From AC-32 sp963755635 (lineage in GTDB: Bacteria; Actinomycetota; Thermoleophilia; Gaiellales; Gaiellaceae), in the NCBI GenBank assembly GCA_963755635.1, contig CAVWKS010000023.1, forward strand, positions 1 to 64,000: DNA of 64,000 nt. Direction: 5' to 3'. This document shows, in pieces, positions 32,731-39,915 of the stretch (the first letter of the stretch is position 1; each line of letters begins with the position of its first letter). Below the pieces are notes generated by a model that did not search any database, was not told where the DNA came from, and worked only from the letters and a program-made list of their open reading frames with translations. Both the position numbers and the translations under genes were made by a program.

Positions 32731-33300
32731 ATGCCCCTCCACCACGCGCTCCTCGCCCTCCTCGCCGGCGGGACGAGTCATGGCTACGAGCTGAAGGCGC
32801 GCTTCGAGCAGGCGGTCGGTCCACAGTGGGGCGAGTTCAACATCGGCCACGTCTACCAGGTGCTCGAGCGCCTCGACCGGGAGGGCTTCGTCAGCGAACG
32901 CGTCGTGCGCCAGGCTGACCGTCCCGACAAGACGGTCTATCGGCTGACGCGCGCCGGCCGAGCGGAGCTCGAACGCTGGCTCGAGGCGCCGTTCGTGCGC
33001 GAGGGCGGCTACAGGGACGACTTCTTCCTCAAGCTCTTCGCCGGCTCACAACTCGGCCCCGAAGCACTCAGATCGGTGGTGCGGGTGCAACGCCAGGCCT
33101 ACCTGCAGGAGCTGTCCTCGCTAGGGCAACTGAGGACGCGCCACCGCGACGACGCGCTCGTCCACCTCCTGATCGAGGCCGCGATCCGGCACACCGAGGC
33201 GAACCTCGCGATCGTGGAGCAGGCGGAGCGGACTGCCGACGAGCTCGTCCACCAAGCGCAGCAGTCGTCTGCACCAAGAGACGCGAAGGCGGCGAAGTAG
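32731..33300 (+). CDS. PadR-family transcriptional regulator
   Basis: Regulator of 189 residues. The N-terminal winged helix is typical of PadR: LHHALLALLAGGTSHGYELK, then FNIGHVYQVLERLDREGFV and the wing DKTVYRLTRAGRAELERWL. A C-terminal helical dimerisation domain follows. Divergent orientation to the ABC-FtsX operon, with an inverted repeat in the short intergenic gap, indicates that it represses that operon and itself. PadR proteins in this arrangement usually respond to drugs or membrane stress; the inducer is unknown. Confidence 0.9.
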   Translation: MPLHHALLALLAGGTSHGYELKARFEQAVGPQWGEFNIGHVYQVLERLDREGFVSERVVRQADRPDKTVYRLTRAGRAELERWLEAPFVREGGYRDDFFLKLFAGSQLGPEALRSVVRVQRQAYLQELSSLGQLRTRHRDDALVHLLIEAAIRHTEANLAIVEQAERTADELVHQAQQSSAPRDAKAAK

Positions 33301-33349
33301 AGCCGAGCAGGGCCTTGCGCTGTACGGAAACTGTGTGTACACTCAGCAC

Positions 33350-33619
33350 ATGGCAAGAGTGAAGGAACGTTGGGACTTCCGCGTCGAATCCGAGACCGAC
33401 CGCGTCGTTCGACAGGCCGCGGCGACTTCGGAGCGCACGCTCACCGACTTCGTTGTCGATGCCGCCGTCCTGGAAGCGGAACGCCTACTCGCGGATCGCA
33501 CGGAGTTCGTGCTCGAGCGACAGCAGTGGGAGCGGTTCGTCGAGCTCCTCGATCGCTCGCCGCGCGACAACCCCGGCCTGGAAAGACTCTTCTCGAAGCC
33601 GAGCGTGTTCAGCGCGTAG
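33350..33619 (+). CDS. tacA-like: DUF1778-type antitoxin (TacA-like)
   Basis: Small protein of 89 residues. The N-terminal ribbon-helix-helix segment is KERWDFRVESETDRVVRQAA followed by SERTLTDFVVDAAVLEAER. The C-terminal tail, QQWERFVELLDRSPRDNPGL and then ERLFSKP, is the neutralising part typical of DUF1778 antitoxins. It directly precedes a GNAT toxin gene (three bases). The ATG at 33350 is preferred to an upstream GTG at 33335. The palindrome GTGTACAC (33335-33342) just before the start is a candidate site for autorepression by the toxin-antitoxin complex. Confidence 0.88.
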   Translation: MARVKERWDFRVESETDRVVRQAAATSERTLTDFVVDAAVLEAERLLADRTEFVLERQQWERFVELLDRSPRDNPGLERLFSKPSVFSA

Positions 33620-33622
33620 CCG

Positions 33623-34144
33623 GTGGCCTATCGGCCGCCCGAGCCACTGGACAGTCATCACCGCCTCGACGAATTCGAGTGCGGCGAGCCTGCGCTCGAC
33701 GAATGGCTCAAGCGGCACGCGCGGAGTGCGCACACGGCAGGTTCCGCTCGTGTCTTCGTAACCACGCTCGAGGATGGGGAGAGGGTGGTGGGCTACTACG
33801 CGCTCGCGGCCGCGCAGGTTGCTCCGGAAGCCGCGACAGAGCGGGCGCTAAAAGGTCAGCCGCGAACGAGGCCCGTGCCCGCGATCCTGCTCGCGCGCCT
33901 TGCCGTCGACCGAGAGCACCAGCGGGCCGGGCTCGGTCGATCGCTACTTCAGGACGTGATGCTGCGCTGCCTCGAAGCAGCCGAGGCGATCGGCGCACGA
34001 GTCTTGCTCGTCCACGCTAAGCACGAGGCGGCGAAAGCCTGGTACATGCAGTACGGCTTCGAGGAGTCGCCCACTGACCCGCTGCACTTGCTGATGCTGC
34101 TCAAGGACGTGCGCGCGTTCCTCGAGCAGCACCGAGCTTCGTAA
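33623..34144 (+). CDS. tacT-like: GNAT-family toxin (TacT-like acetyltransferase)
   Basis: Acetyltransferase of 173 residues. It opens with FECGEPALDEWLKRHARS as in TacT-like toxins. The acetyl-CoA motif is QRAGLGRSLL (about residue 97), with ILLARLAVDREH before it and the catalytic Tyr region KAWYMQYGFEES. Toxins of this group acetylate the amino group of charged aminoacyl-tRNAs and stop translation. It starts with GTG three bases after the DUF1778 antitoxin, the standard order. No inactivating change is evident, so the pair should be functional and may stabilise the island. Confidence 0.88.
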   Translation: MAYRPPEPLDSHHRLDEFECGEPALDEWLKRHARSAHTAGSARVFVTTLEDGERVVGYYALAAAQVAPEAATERALKGQPRTRPVPAILLARLAVDREHQRAGLGRSLLQDVMLRCLEAAEAIGARVLLVHAKHEAAKAWYMQYGFEESPTDPLHLLMLLKDVRAFLEQHRAS

Positions 34145-34170
34145 GGCCGGTCACCTGCGCCGGATCACCC

Positions 34171-34638
34171 TTACCGGTGCAAGACGGTCCGAACCGTCGA
34201 CGGCCACCACTGTCTTCCCCCGTGCGCCGTCGGCGTGTGGCTCGCGTTCAGATCAGCGGCGATCGACGCGAGGCTCTTACCGGCCGCACGTTCGGCTCGG
34301 ATCCGGTGGACGAGTTCCTGTGGAAGCGATCGCGGACGGCCGAGCTTGGTGAGCACTCGTGGCCGTGCCGGTCGCCGGCGTTCCGCGAGCAGGCGCTCGA
34401 GCTCGTCGACCGGGATCAGCATCCTCCCCCACGGGAGCTCGATCACTTCCAGGAATGGCAGCAGGCGGTTGAGCGTCGAGCGGCTGATCCCGAGCGCCTC
34501 GGCGGCCTGGCTGCGGGTGTAGGCGAGCCGCTCGACCCGGTCCGCCTCACGGATGATTGGCCGTGGCTCGGGAGCCCTCGACGGGGCCGCGGCGTGGCGC
34601 TGCAGCTTCTCCCTGCGACGCTGACGGCGGCGCGACAT
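34171..34638 (-). CDS. HTH protein with excisionase-like and recombinase-like parts
   Basis: Protein of 155 residues. After a basic N-terminus comes a MerR/excisionase-type HTH, LAYTRSQAAEALGISRSTLN, with a wing ending LIPVDELERLLAERR. The C-terminal half, GRPRSLPQELVHRIRAER followed by AGKSLASIAADLNASHTPTA and WWPSTVRTVLHR, resembles the recombinase domain of serine integrases. The serine catalytic domain itself is absent. It may be a DNA-binding directionality factor or a regulator of the island. It lies between the two toxin-antitoxin-like pairs, convergent with the GNAT toxin. Confidence 0.6.
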   Translation of the reverse strand: MSRRRQRRREKLQRHAAAPSRAPEPRPIIREADRVERLAYTRSQAAEALGISRSTLNRLLPFLEVIELPWGRMLIPVDELERLLAERRRPARPRVLTKLGRPRSLPQELVHRIRAERAAGKSLASIAADLNASHTPTAHGGRQWWPSTVRTVLHR

Positions 34639-34757
34639 CCGTACAGCGTACAGAAACGATGAGACGGATCTGCACCCTGGTGCATCTGTGTCTCGCTTGC
34701 TACTACGGTTGGTAGTTCCTGTACGCGGGGAGGGGCCGCGGTACCGCTCGGAGCGGG

Positions 34758-35261
34758 TTAGAGCTCGATCCCGCGGCTGATGCCGCGGTCGAGCTCGATC
34801 AGGCGCTGCAGCGTCCGCAGCGGTTGGCGGTCCTGCTCGCGAGCGAGCGCGGCGAGCATGCGCGCGTGGTCGTCGAGCGAGGCGACCGAGGGACGCAGGC
34901 CGCGCCCGAGCGGCTCGAGCCGCGCCCGGCGGCGAAGATCGTCGTAGCCGCGCGTGCCGGCCGGTTCGGGCACGACCTTCAGCTCGCCGGCGTCGGTTGC
35001 GAGCTCGAGTACCGGGTCGCGGGCGAGATCGCGCTCGAGGTCAGGGGCCCCGCCGTCCAGGCGGCAGGCATTGAGCTCTTCCAGGGCGAGCCCGAGCCGG
35101 CGCAGGTTCTCCTCCCGCAGCGAGGGGACGATGTCGAGCCCCTCCGTCAGCTCGTTCGAGCCGTGGATCACGCGCCCGAGGGCGCCGACGACGATGTATG
35201 TGACCCGCTCGCGCTCGAGCGCCTCGAGCAGCGCGTACGGGTCGAAGTCGCCCCTGGCCAT
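34758..35261 (-). CDS. Nucleotidyltransferase-like protein, partner of XRE
   Basis: Protein of 167 residues with a nucleotidyltransferase-like core, VTYIVVGALGRVIHGSNELT followed by EGLDIVPSLREEN, of the kind found in AbiEii/DUF6036-type toxins. In active members the strand after the Thr reads T-x-D-x-D-hydrophobic. Here it reads TEGLDIVP, so the first acidic residue seems to be replaced by Gly. The starting G-S motif is also weak, so activity is doubtful. It begins directly after the XRE stop (no gap), in the usual antitoxin-toxin order. Confidence 0.6.
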   Translation of the reverse strand: MARGDFDPYALLEALERERVTYIVVGALGRVIHGSNELTEGLDIVPSLREENLRRLGLALEELNACRLDGGAPDLERDLARDPVLELATDAGELKVVPEPAGTRGYDDLRRRARLEPLGRGLRPSVASLDDHARMLAALAREQDRQPLRTLQRLIELDRGISRGIEL

Positions 35262-35552
35262 CTAGCGCCCGCGCGCCCTCAGCATCGCCTGCAGGCGCTC
35301 CTGCGGCGTCCGCTCGAGCGCCTTCTGCAGGCGAGCGTCCTGGCGATGATCGGCCGCGTAGGGAACGAGCGTCAACTCGAGGTCGAAGCCGCAGACGTGC
35401 AAGAGCTCGCGCAGGGTCTCTAGGCTGGGGACGACCACGTCGCGTTCCCAGCGGGCGATCTGGGCTCGGTCCTTCCCGCTCCGCTCGGAGAGCTGGACCT
35501 GGGAGAAGCCGGCGCGCATCCGCGCCTGCCGGATCAGGCTGCCGGTGGTCAC
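35262..35552 (-). CDS. XRE-family HTH regulator (candidate antitoxin)
   Basis: Regulator of 96 residues with a Cro/C1-type HTH: LIRQARMRAGFSQVQLSERS, then GKDRAQIARWERDVVVPSLE. A short C-terminal helix follows. It is immediately followed by a nucleotidyltransferase-like gene. XRE-nucleotidyltransferase pairs are known as toxin-antitoxin or abortive-infection modules, so this could be the antitoxin that also represses the pair. It is divergent from the excisionase-like gene. Confidence 0.75.
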   Translation of the reverse strand: MTTGSLIRQARMRAGFSQVQLSERSGKDRAQIARWERDVVVPSLETLRELLHVCGFDLELTLVPYAADHRQDARLQKALERTPQERLQAMLRARGR

Positions 35553-35614
35553 GCCTCAAGTCTACCGCCGCTGCTTAACAAACCTTTGTGACTGATCTGC
35601 TACACTCACGAGCC

Positions 35615-36010
35615 ATGGCGCGAAGGGTCGCCGCCCAGCAGCTCCAGCTCGAGACGGTCGTTCCGGAATCGACGCCAGCCCAAGAGGCGCCACTCCCATC
35701 GAAGCCTGCGGGTGAGCCCGACAAAGGCGAGAGCGTAAGTGCTGGGGGTAACGGCGGCGAGAGCATCCGCGCGGCCAGGCGTCCCTCACCTACCGAGCTG
35801 CTCGAGACTCCTGGTGCGCTCCTCACGCGCTCGCACCTTCGCGGGCTCGGGCTCGAACGGCGCGCGGTCGACGCCGTCTTCCGCGCGCTTCCAGTCGTGG
35901 CGCTGCCCGGCTACTCGCGACCGATGGTCTGCGTGGAGGATTACCTCGAACTCGTGAAGCGCAGCACCTTCCGCGATGATCGAGTCCGTCCCGTGATGCG
36001 AGCGTCGTGA
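35615..36010 (+). CDS. Small protein before the integrase, candidate excisionase
   Basis: About 131 residues from ATG 35615. The first half is low-complexity and acidic. The second half has a compact helix-turn-helix-like part, LETPGALLTRSHLRGLGLER followed by RAVDAVFRALPVVALPG and a hydrophobic strand ending in RPMVCVEDYLELV, reminiscent of Xis-type DNA-binding folds. It ends 14 bases before the integrase GTG, so they are probably one transcript. TACACT (35601-35606) just ahead of the ATG suggests a -10 and a leaderless start, favouring 35615 over GTG 35588. Assignment rests on context. Confidence 0.5.
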   Translation: MARRVAAQQLQLETVVPESTPAQEAPLPSKPAGEPDKGESVSAGGNGGESIRAARRPSPTELLETPGALLTRSHLRGLGLERRAVDAVFRALPVVALPGYSRPMVCVEDYLELVKRSTFRDDRVRPVMRAS

Positions 36011-36024
36011 GGTGAGGGGGAAGG

Positions 36025-37080
36025 GTGCCGAGTAGCTGGATTGTCACCCGTGCAATCAAAGACGGCGGGAAGCGCTATCTCGTCCGTTACCGTCTCGGTG
36101 GCCGGGAGAGCGCGCAACGCTACGCCGGCAGCTTCCGTACACGCGCGGAGGCGATCGAGAGACGTCGTTGGGTGGACGGCGAACTTGCTGCGATGCGTGT
36201 CCCTGACTTGTCGGCACTCGACCGCAACCCCGTTCGGGCACCGACCCTCGGAGACGCGGTAGCGGCCTACCGCGCATCCCGGATCGACATTGCGGAGGCC
36301 ACCCGCACGAACATCGGCACGTCGCTCAAGCTGATTGTCGCCGCGCTCGACGCTGAACGTCACGTCGACGCGTTCACTCCGCAGGAAATCGCCGAGGCGG
36401 TCACGCGGTTGCACTCCTCCAGCTACAAGCGCGAGACGATCCGGAAAGCGATCACGCACCTCGCCTGCGTCTTCGACTTCGTCGGCGTCTCGCCTAACCC
36501 GGTCCGCGACAAGCTGCGCGTGCGCCTCCCCCGCGGCGAGGTTCGCGAGCCCGAGCCGCCGGCCGCCGAGCAGGTCGAGGCTGTCTATCGCCTCCTGCCA
36601 TCGAAGCATCGGCTTGCCTTGCTCTGGCTCGACTGGTCCGGGGCTCGCGTCTCGAGCATCGACACGACCACCGTTGGCGACTACGACGAACCGCGCCGTC
36701 GCGTGCGCCTGCGTGCGGCCGCCTCGAAGACCGGACGCGCCCTTTGGGTTGACCTTCCGGATGTACTTGCCGAGGCGATCGAGCGGACGCTACCGCCGCG
36801 CGAGGATCGCGACCCGTCGTCCCATCTGTTCGCCCCCAGCGGCGCAGACGCGATCCGGACGAGCATTGCGAAGGCGTGTCGGGCGGCAGGCGTACCGCTG
36901 TGGTCGCCGCACGACCTCCGCCATCGGCGGATCAGTCTCCTCCACCGGCAGGGGCGAACGTGGGCGGAGATCGGCGCGCTCGTAGGACAGCGTTCATTGA
37001 AGGTGACGAGCGACACGTATACGCACGTGCTCGTAGACGGTCGCGAGCTCGACTACGCGGCGCTGCTGTCGCAACCGTAA
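36025..37080 (+). CDS. int: Tyrosine recombinase / integrase of the island
   Basis: Site-specific integrase of 351 residues. It has an N-terminal arm-binding-like domain (KRYLVRYRLGGRESAQRYAG), a SAM-like core-binding domain (about 75-165) and a catalytic domain with Arg208 (SGARVSS), Lys235, His296-x-x-Arg299 (HDLRHRR) and the nucleophile Tyr332 (SDTYTHV). The second His/Trp position seems to be Gln322 (VGQRS), which some integrases tolerate. It lies 103 bases from attR and reads towards it. A fragment of a close relative is at 20985-21131. It should catalyse integration into tRNA-Glu. Confidence 0.93.
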   Translation: MPSSWIVTRAIKDGGKRYLVRYRLGGRESAQRYAGSFRTRAEAIERRRWVDGELAAMRVPDLSALDRNPVRAPTLGDAVAAYRASRIDIAEATRTNIGTSLKLIVAALDAERHVDAFTPQEIAEAVTRLHSSSYKRETIRKAITHLACVFDFVGVSPNPVRDKLRVRLPRGEVREPEPPAAEQVEAVYRLLPSKHRLALLWLDWSGARVSSIDTTTVGDYDEPRRRVRLRAAASKTGRALWVDLPDVLAEAIERTLPPREDRDPSSHLFAPSGADAIRTSIAKACRAAGVPLWSPHDLRHRRISLLHRQGRTWAEIGALVGQRSLKVTSDTYTHVLVDGRELDYAALLSQP

Positions 37081-37118
37081 GCCCTCCTCGTCCACTCATT
37101 CGTGTCCATCGGCCTCGT

Positions 37119-37144
37119 CGCGTGCGTGCACCGGTGCGTGCACG
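37119..37144. repeat. 26-nt island-end repeat, right copy
   Basis: Identical to 26027-26052 and in the same orientation, 39 bases after the integrase stop and about 40 bases inside attR. Confidence 0.8.
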
Positions 37145-37182
37145 CAGCATTGGAACATGCCTATTTGCAGGCTGCTTCGATC

Positions 37183-37200
37183 CCCGTCGGGGGCATAACG
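37183..37200. other. attR core
   Basis: CCCGTCGGGGGCATAACG, identical to the end of tRNA-Glu at 25939-25956. To its left the copy diverges from the tRNA T-loop (TTCGATCC instead of TTCGAATCC), as expected for the phage/island-side sequence. Confidence 0.85.
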
Positions 37201-37222
37201 GCCTGCATCGCGGGCTTGGCGG

Positions 37223-38008
37223 TCAGGAGGATGCCTCCGTCCTGAACGTCAGAGGCGTGCGGTTGTTCTTCGGAGGCGGGCCTTCCTCGTCCGGTGCGAT
37301 CGCGGCCTCGCGGGGGCCGGGCCGCCGGTCGAGGACATGGAGCGAGTAGACCCGCACGATCCGCGCGACGGGCAGTCGCTTCGACATCCACTGCGCGACC
37401 TCGACGCGGAGCACGTGCCTGCCCGCCGGCAGCGGGTTCAGCACGAAGGAGTTCGCGCCCATCTGCAAGGAGCCGAGATCGCCCGGGAAGTAGATGCGGC
37501 AGATCTGGGGGCCGTTGTTCCTGTAGAAGATCCAGAACCGGTGAGGGTCGCGCACGTAGCGGCCGTCGAGCGAGACCCGCACGTCCCAGTCGCCGGCGAG
37601 CGAGCGCGTTTCGCTCCTGGTGGGTGACGCGACGCTGACCGTGTCGACGACCATCTGCGTGCGCGGGAGCGTGATCCGGTACTTCGACACGAGCGTGCGC
37701 CCGGGCTCGCTCGTCTGGTTGAGGTCGAACGGCAGCAGCCGGAAAGCGCCGCCGTCGATGTAGACCGGAAGCTGCCCGAGCCCTGCCGTCACGACGGCGC
37801 TCGCGAGATTCGCGGGGTTCGTGTCCATGTCCGTCTTTGCGTCCGGCGAGCGCAGGAACGAGTCCGAGAGCAGCGGCCCCTGTGCCCGGTAATGGCGAAA
37901 ATGCACCTGCTGCGCCTGCTGCACCGGGTGCAGCGCCACCGTCGCGTTGTCGCCGCAACCCACGAGCGTGGCGACGGCTGCGAGCACCACGAGCCCCTTC
38001 ACGCGCAC
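37223..38008 (-). CDS. Lipoprotein of unknown function
   Basis: About 261 residues. The N-terminus VRVKGLVVLAAVATLVGCGD is a lipoprotein signal with lipobox LVGC; after lipidation the protein sits on the outer face of the membrane. The rest is beta-rich, with blocks such as VYIDGGAFRLLPFDLNQTSE, WDVRVSLDGRYVRDPHRFW and LPAGRHVLRVEVAQWMSKRL, and no family I can name. GTG 38008 and GTG 38002 are equally possible starts. It lies just outside attR. Its 3' end is 23 bases from the island boundary, so it belongs to the chromosome. Confidence 0.7.
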   Translation of the reverse strand: MRVKGLVVLAAVATLVGCGDNATVALHPVQQAQQVHFRHYRAQGPLLSDSFLRSPDAKTDMDTNPANLASAVVTAGLGQLPVYIDGGAFRLLPFDLNQTSEPGRTLVSKYRITLPRTQMVVDTVSVASPTRSETRSLAGDWDVRVSLDGRYVRDPHRFWIFYRNNGPQICRIYFPGDLGSLQMGANSFVLNPLPAGRHVLRVEVAQWMSKRLPVARIVRVYSLHVLDRRPGPREAAIAPDEEGPPPKNNRTPLTFRTEASS

Positions 38009-38031
38009 GCCCGTCAGCGTACCGGCAGGCG

Positions 38032-38616
38032 TCAGGCCGCGCGGTTCGGGAACGTGGGGATCGGCCACGCTGGGTCGGGCTCCCAGGAAGACCACGAGTC
38101 CGGCCACCACGGGCCGTTGCCCTCGAGCTCCTCGAGGATTCGCGCCGCCTCGGCCCGGATGTCGCGGACCTGTTCGGTCGTGAAGCGGCCCTCCTCGACG
38201 CGCTGCTCGAGCTTCGCGTCGTCCTTCAGCTCGTAGCCGCCCTCGCGCGGGAGCCAGATGTCGAGCTCGAGGTCCTGCGTGTCGTAGCCGTGCTCGGTGC
38301 GGCGGAAGGGCTCCTGCAGATTGAGGTACCAGCCGCGGAACTCGCGCTTCGGGCCAGACCAGAAGACCCAGACCGCGTACCAGTCGCCCGGCCGCTGCAG
38401 CATCAGCGTCCCGTGGCCGTGCCAGCGCTCCTTGCCGAGCCATGGATGCGGGCCGAACGGAGCCGGCGGGAAGCGGATCGGGGCGCCTTCGGGGATGTAC
38501 GTGGCGAGCAGGTCGTCGGTGTCCTCGACTGCGAGCACCACGATCTCCGCCCAGGGATGCCCGTCGTTCAGCACCTCGCGCCGGACGAGGACCTGTCCCG
38601 GGCTCCAGCGAGTCAG
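38032..38616 (-). CDS. DUF402-domain protein
   Basis: About 194 residues. The region VLNDGHPWAEIVVLAVEDTD through PFRRTEHGYDTQDLELDIWL and LKDDAKLEQRVEEG matches the DUF402 fold (FomD/YgaC-like hydrolase of phosphorylated compounds). It includes the Tyr-Asp-Asp pattern YDTQDLELDIW. Canonical in-frame starts are only GTG 38574; CTG 38616 overlaps the DM13 stop (CTGA) and better fits family length. Substrate unknown; FomD homologues hydrolyse nucleotide-like esters. Confidence 0.75.
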   Translation of the reverse strand: MTRWSPGQVLVRREVLNDGHPWAEIVVLAVEDTDDLLATYIPEGAPIRFPPAPFGPHPWLGKERWHGHGTLMLQRPGDWYAVWVFWSGPKREFRGWYLNLQEPFRRTEHGYDTQDLELDIWLPREGGYELKDDAKLEQRVEEGRFTTEQVRDIRAEAARILEELEGNGPWWPDSWSSWEPDPAWPIPTFPNRAA

Positions 38617-39095
38617 CTCTGCGCCGTCGGCCGGAGCTGGGCGAACGCGTTCGTCTTGTTGCACTCGGCGCAGTAGATCTCGACCAGGTAGCCCGTCATC
38701 GAGCTCGCTCGCGCGGGGAGCTCGTAGTGCTGGCCGCGATGAGGGTTCGCGAGCGACCCGACGAGCAGTGAGGTGCCGCGACTCCCGTGGTGCTTCCGCG
38801 GGTCCTGCTGGTCGAGGTAGACGTAGAGATCCGGCGCGTCCCGCGTGCCGAAGGCGCGGTCGAACCGCAGGACGAGCTTGCCGGACGCGGTGCGCTCGAT
38901 GATCGCGTGGCCCGTTGTTCCCCACGTGACCGTCATGAACTTCCCGCTAGCGAGCACGCCCACTTTGCCGGCCGGCTTCCCAGTGTCGCCGCGCGCGAGC
39001 GCGATTCCACCCGCGATACCCGCGCCCACGAGCGCGATGAGAGTCGCGAGAAGCAGCCGGTGCCGTCCGGAAAGAGCCTTCATTCCTTCGCTCAC
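38613..39095 (-). CDS. DM13-domain membrane-anchored protein
   Basis: 160 residues: an N-terminal membrane anchor (HRLLLATLIALVGAGIAGGI), then a DM13 domain. The domain starts near MTVTWGTTGHAIIERTASG and continues KLVLRFDRAFGTRDAPDLYV and YLD, with Cys residues in IYCAECNKTNAF. DM13 domains are thought to bind or transfer redox groups outside the cell. The adjacent membrane-redox genes (ApbE and ferric-reductase-like at 40-42 kb) make a redox function plausible. Stop overlaps the DUF402 start. Confidence 0.8.
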   Translation of the reverse strand: MSEGMKALSGRHRLLLATLIALVGAGIAGGIALARGDTGKPAGKVGVLASGKFMTVTWGTTGHAIIERTASGKLVLRFDRAFGTRDAPDLYVYLDQQDPRKHHGSRGTSLLVGSLANPHRGQHYELPARASSMTGYLVEIYCAECNKTNAFAQLRPTAQS

Positions 39096-39150
39096 TCTGA
39101 CATACGCGCGGGAGGCGCTACCGGTTCGCGTGTGGCACCCTTGACTCAGA

Positions 39151-39223
39151 GGGCGGTTAGCTCAGCTGGGAGAGCGCCTGCCTTACAAGCAGGAGGTCGG
39201 CGGTTCGAACCCGTCACCGCCCA
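39151..39223 (+). tRNA. tRNA-Val (anticodon TAC)
   Basis: 73-base cloverleaf: acceptor GGGCGGT paired with ACCGCCC, D-arm TAGCTCAGCTGGGAGAGC, anticodon loop CTTACAA (TAC), T-loop GGTTCGAACCC, discriminator A, no encoded CCA. A duplicated hairpin repeat begins five bases downstream. Confidence 0.95.
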
Positions 39224-39227
39224 TGTC

Positions 39228-39350
39228 TTCCCGCGTCGCCCGCTTCGCTTTCCGCTCCGCTCGGGCAGCGCGCCGGCCTTGCCGGCTCGCGCCGGTCCTG
39301 ACGGCCGGCCGCTGGTGGCCGCGCCCGCCAGGTCGGTCGCGGCGGCGACG
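39228..39350. repeat. Hairpin-containing repeat, copy 1
   Basis: Begins with a 37-base block (39228-39264) identical to 39916-39952, then similar sequence for about 80 more bases. Contains a hairpin at 39268-39290 (9 of 10 pairs, CTT loop). It lies immediately after tRNA-Val. Confidence 0.75.
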
Positions 39351-39454
39351 TCACACGTTTCGCTTGACAGCGGTAGGTGTCCGACACCGAATTCACTGCT
39401 GATCATCCCGATCGGGGGATGGAACCTGCGCGGCTCGCTGTTTGAGTCGGCGCC

Positions 39455-39901
39455 ATGAGCGGACGCGTGGCCTGCGCAATGACGCTGTCGGTGGTGGCCG
39501 CAGTGGCGGCGAGCTGTGGCGGCACCAGCAACAGCTCCTCGTCCGACCCGAACTCGGCGAACTACGACCCGGCCCAGACGACTCTCAAGGCCGCGGGACT
39601 CGAGGTCTGCAACCAGACCCAGAGCGGGGCGGGGGGCGGCCTCGACCAGCCCTCCGGCGTGACCGCCACGCGGTCGTTCCTCGTCGCCCCCGACTGCATG
39701 GGTGCCACGACGTCCCCGAACCAGATCACCGTCTACCAGTTCAAGGATCGTCAGTCGCTCGACGCCGGGACGCCGAAGATCCAAGCGGCGCATCCCAAAG
39801 GCCAAGTGACGCAGTACGGCGCGGTCGTGATCCTCGCGACGGGGCCGAACGCCGCGGAGTACATGGCCGATGTGAAGAAGGCACTGCCCGCGCCCAGCTG
39901 A
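39455..39901 (+). CDS. Small lipoprotein of unknown function
   Basis: 148 residues. The signal CAMTLSVVAAVAASCGG has a lipobox AASC. The mature part starts with a Ser/Asn-rich linker. It then forms a compact domain with two cysteines (EVCNQ and APDCMG) that may pair, and an alternating strand/helix pattern ending GAVVILATGPNAAEYMADVK. No family recognised. It is flanked on both sides by copies of a hairpin repeat. Confidence 0.65.
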   Translation: MSGRVACAMTLSVVAAVAASCGGTSNSSSSDPNSANYDPAQTTLKAAGLEVCNQTQSGAGGGLDQPSGVTATRSFLVAPDCMGATTSPNQITVYQFKDRQSLDAGTPKIQAAHPKGQVTQYGAVVILATGPNAAEYMADVKKALPAPS

Positions 39902-39915
39902 GCCACGCGGCGAGT

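Larger units (their letters stand above)
25939..37200. mobile_element. Genomic island integrated in tRNA-Glu
   Basis: An 11.3-kb element bounded by an 18-nt direct repeat (25939-25956 and 37183-37200), of which the left copy is the 3' end of tRNA-Glu. A full tyrosine integrase and a small candidate excisionase lie at the right end, reading towards attR. A 26-nt sequence is repeated just inside both ends. Cargo: Mau-like Cys-rich cassette, PadR/ABC-FtsX system, two toxin-antitoxin-like pairs and an HTH protein. No phage structural or conjugation genes are present, so it is a small integrative island, perhaps mobilised by a helper. Confidence 0.85.

Noticed and set aside
36025..37080. Integrase inactive because the second active-site His appears to be Gln322
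   Set aside because: This position varies (His/Trp/others) in tyrosine recombinases; all other catalytic residues are present, so inactivity is not supported.
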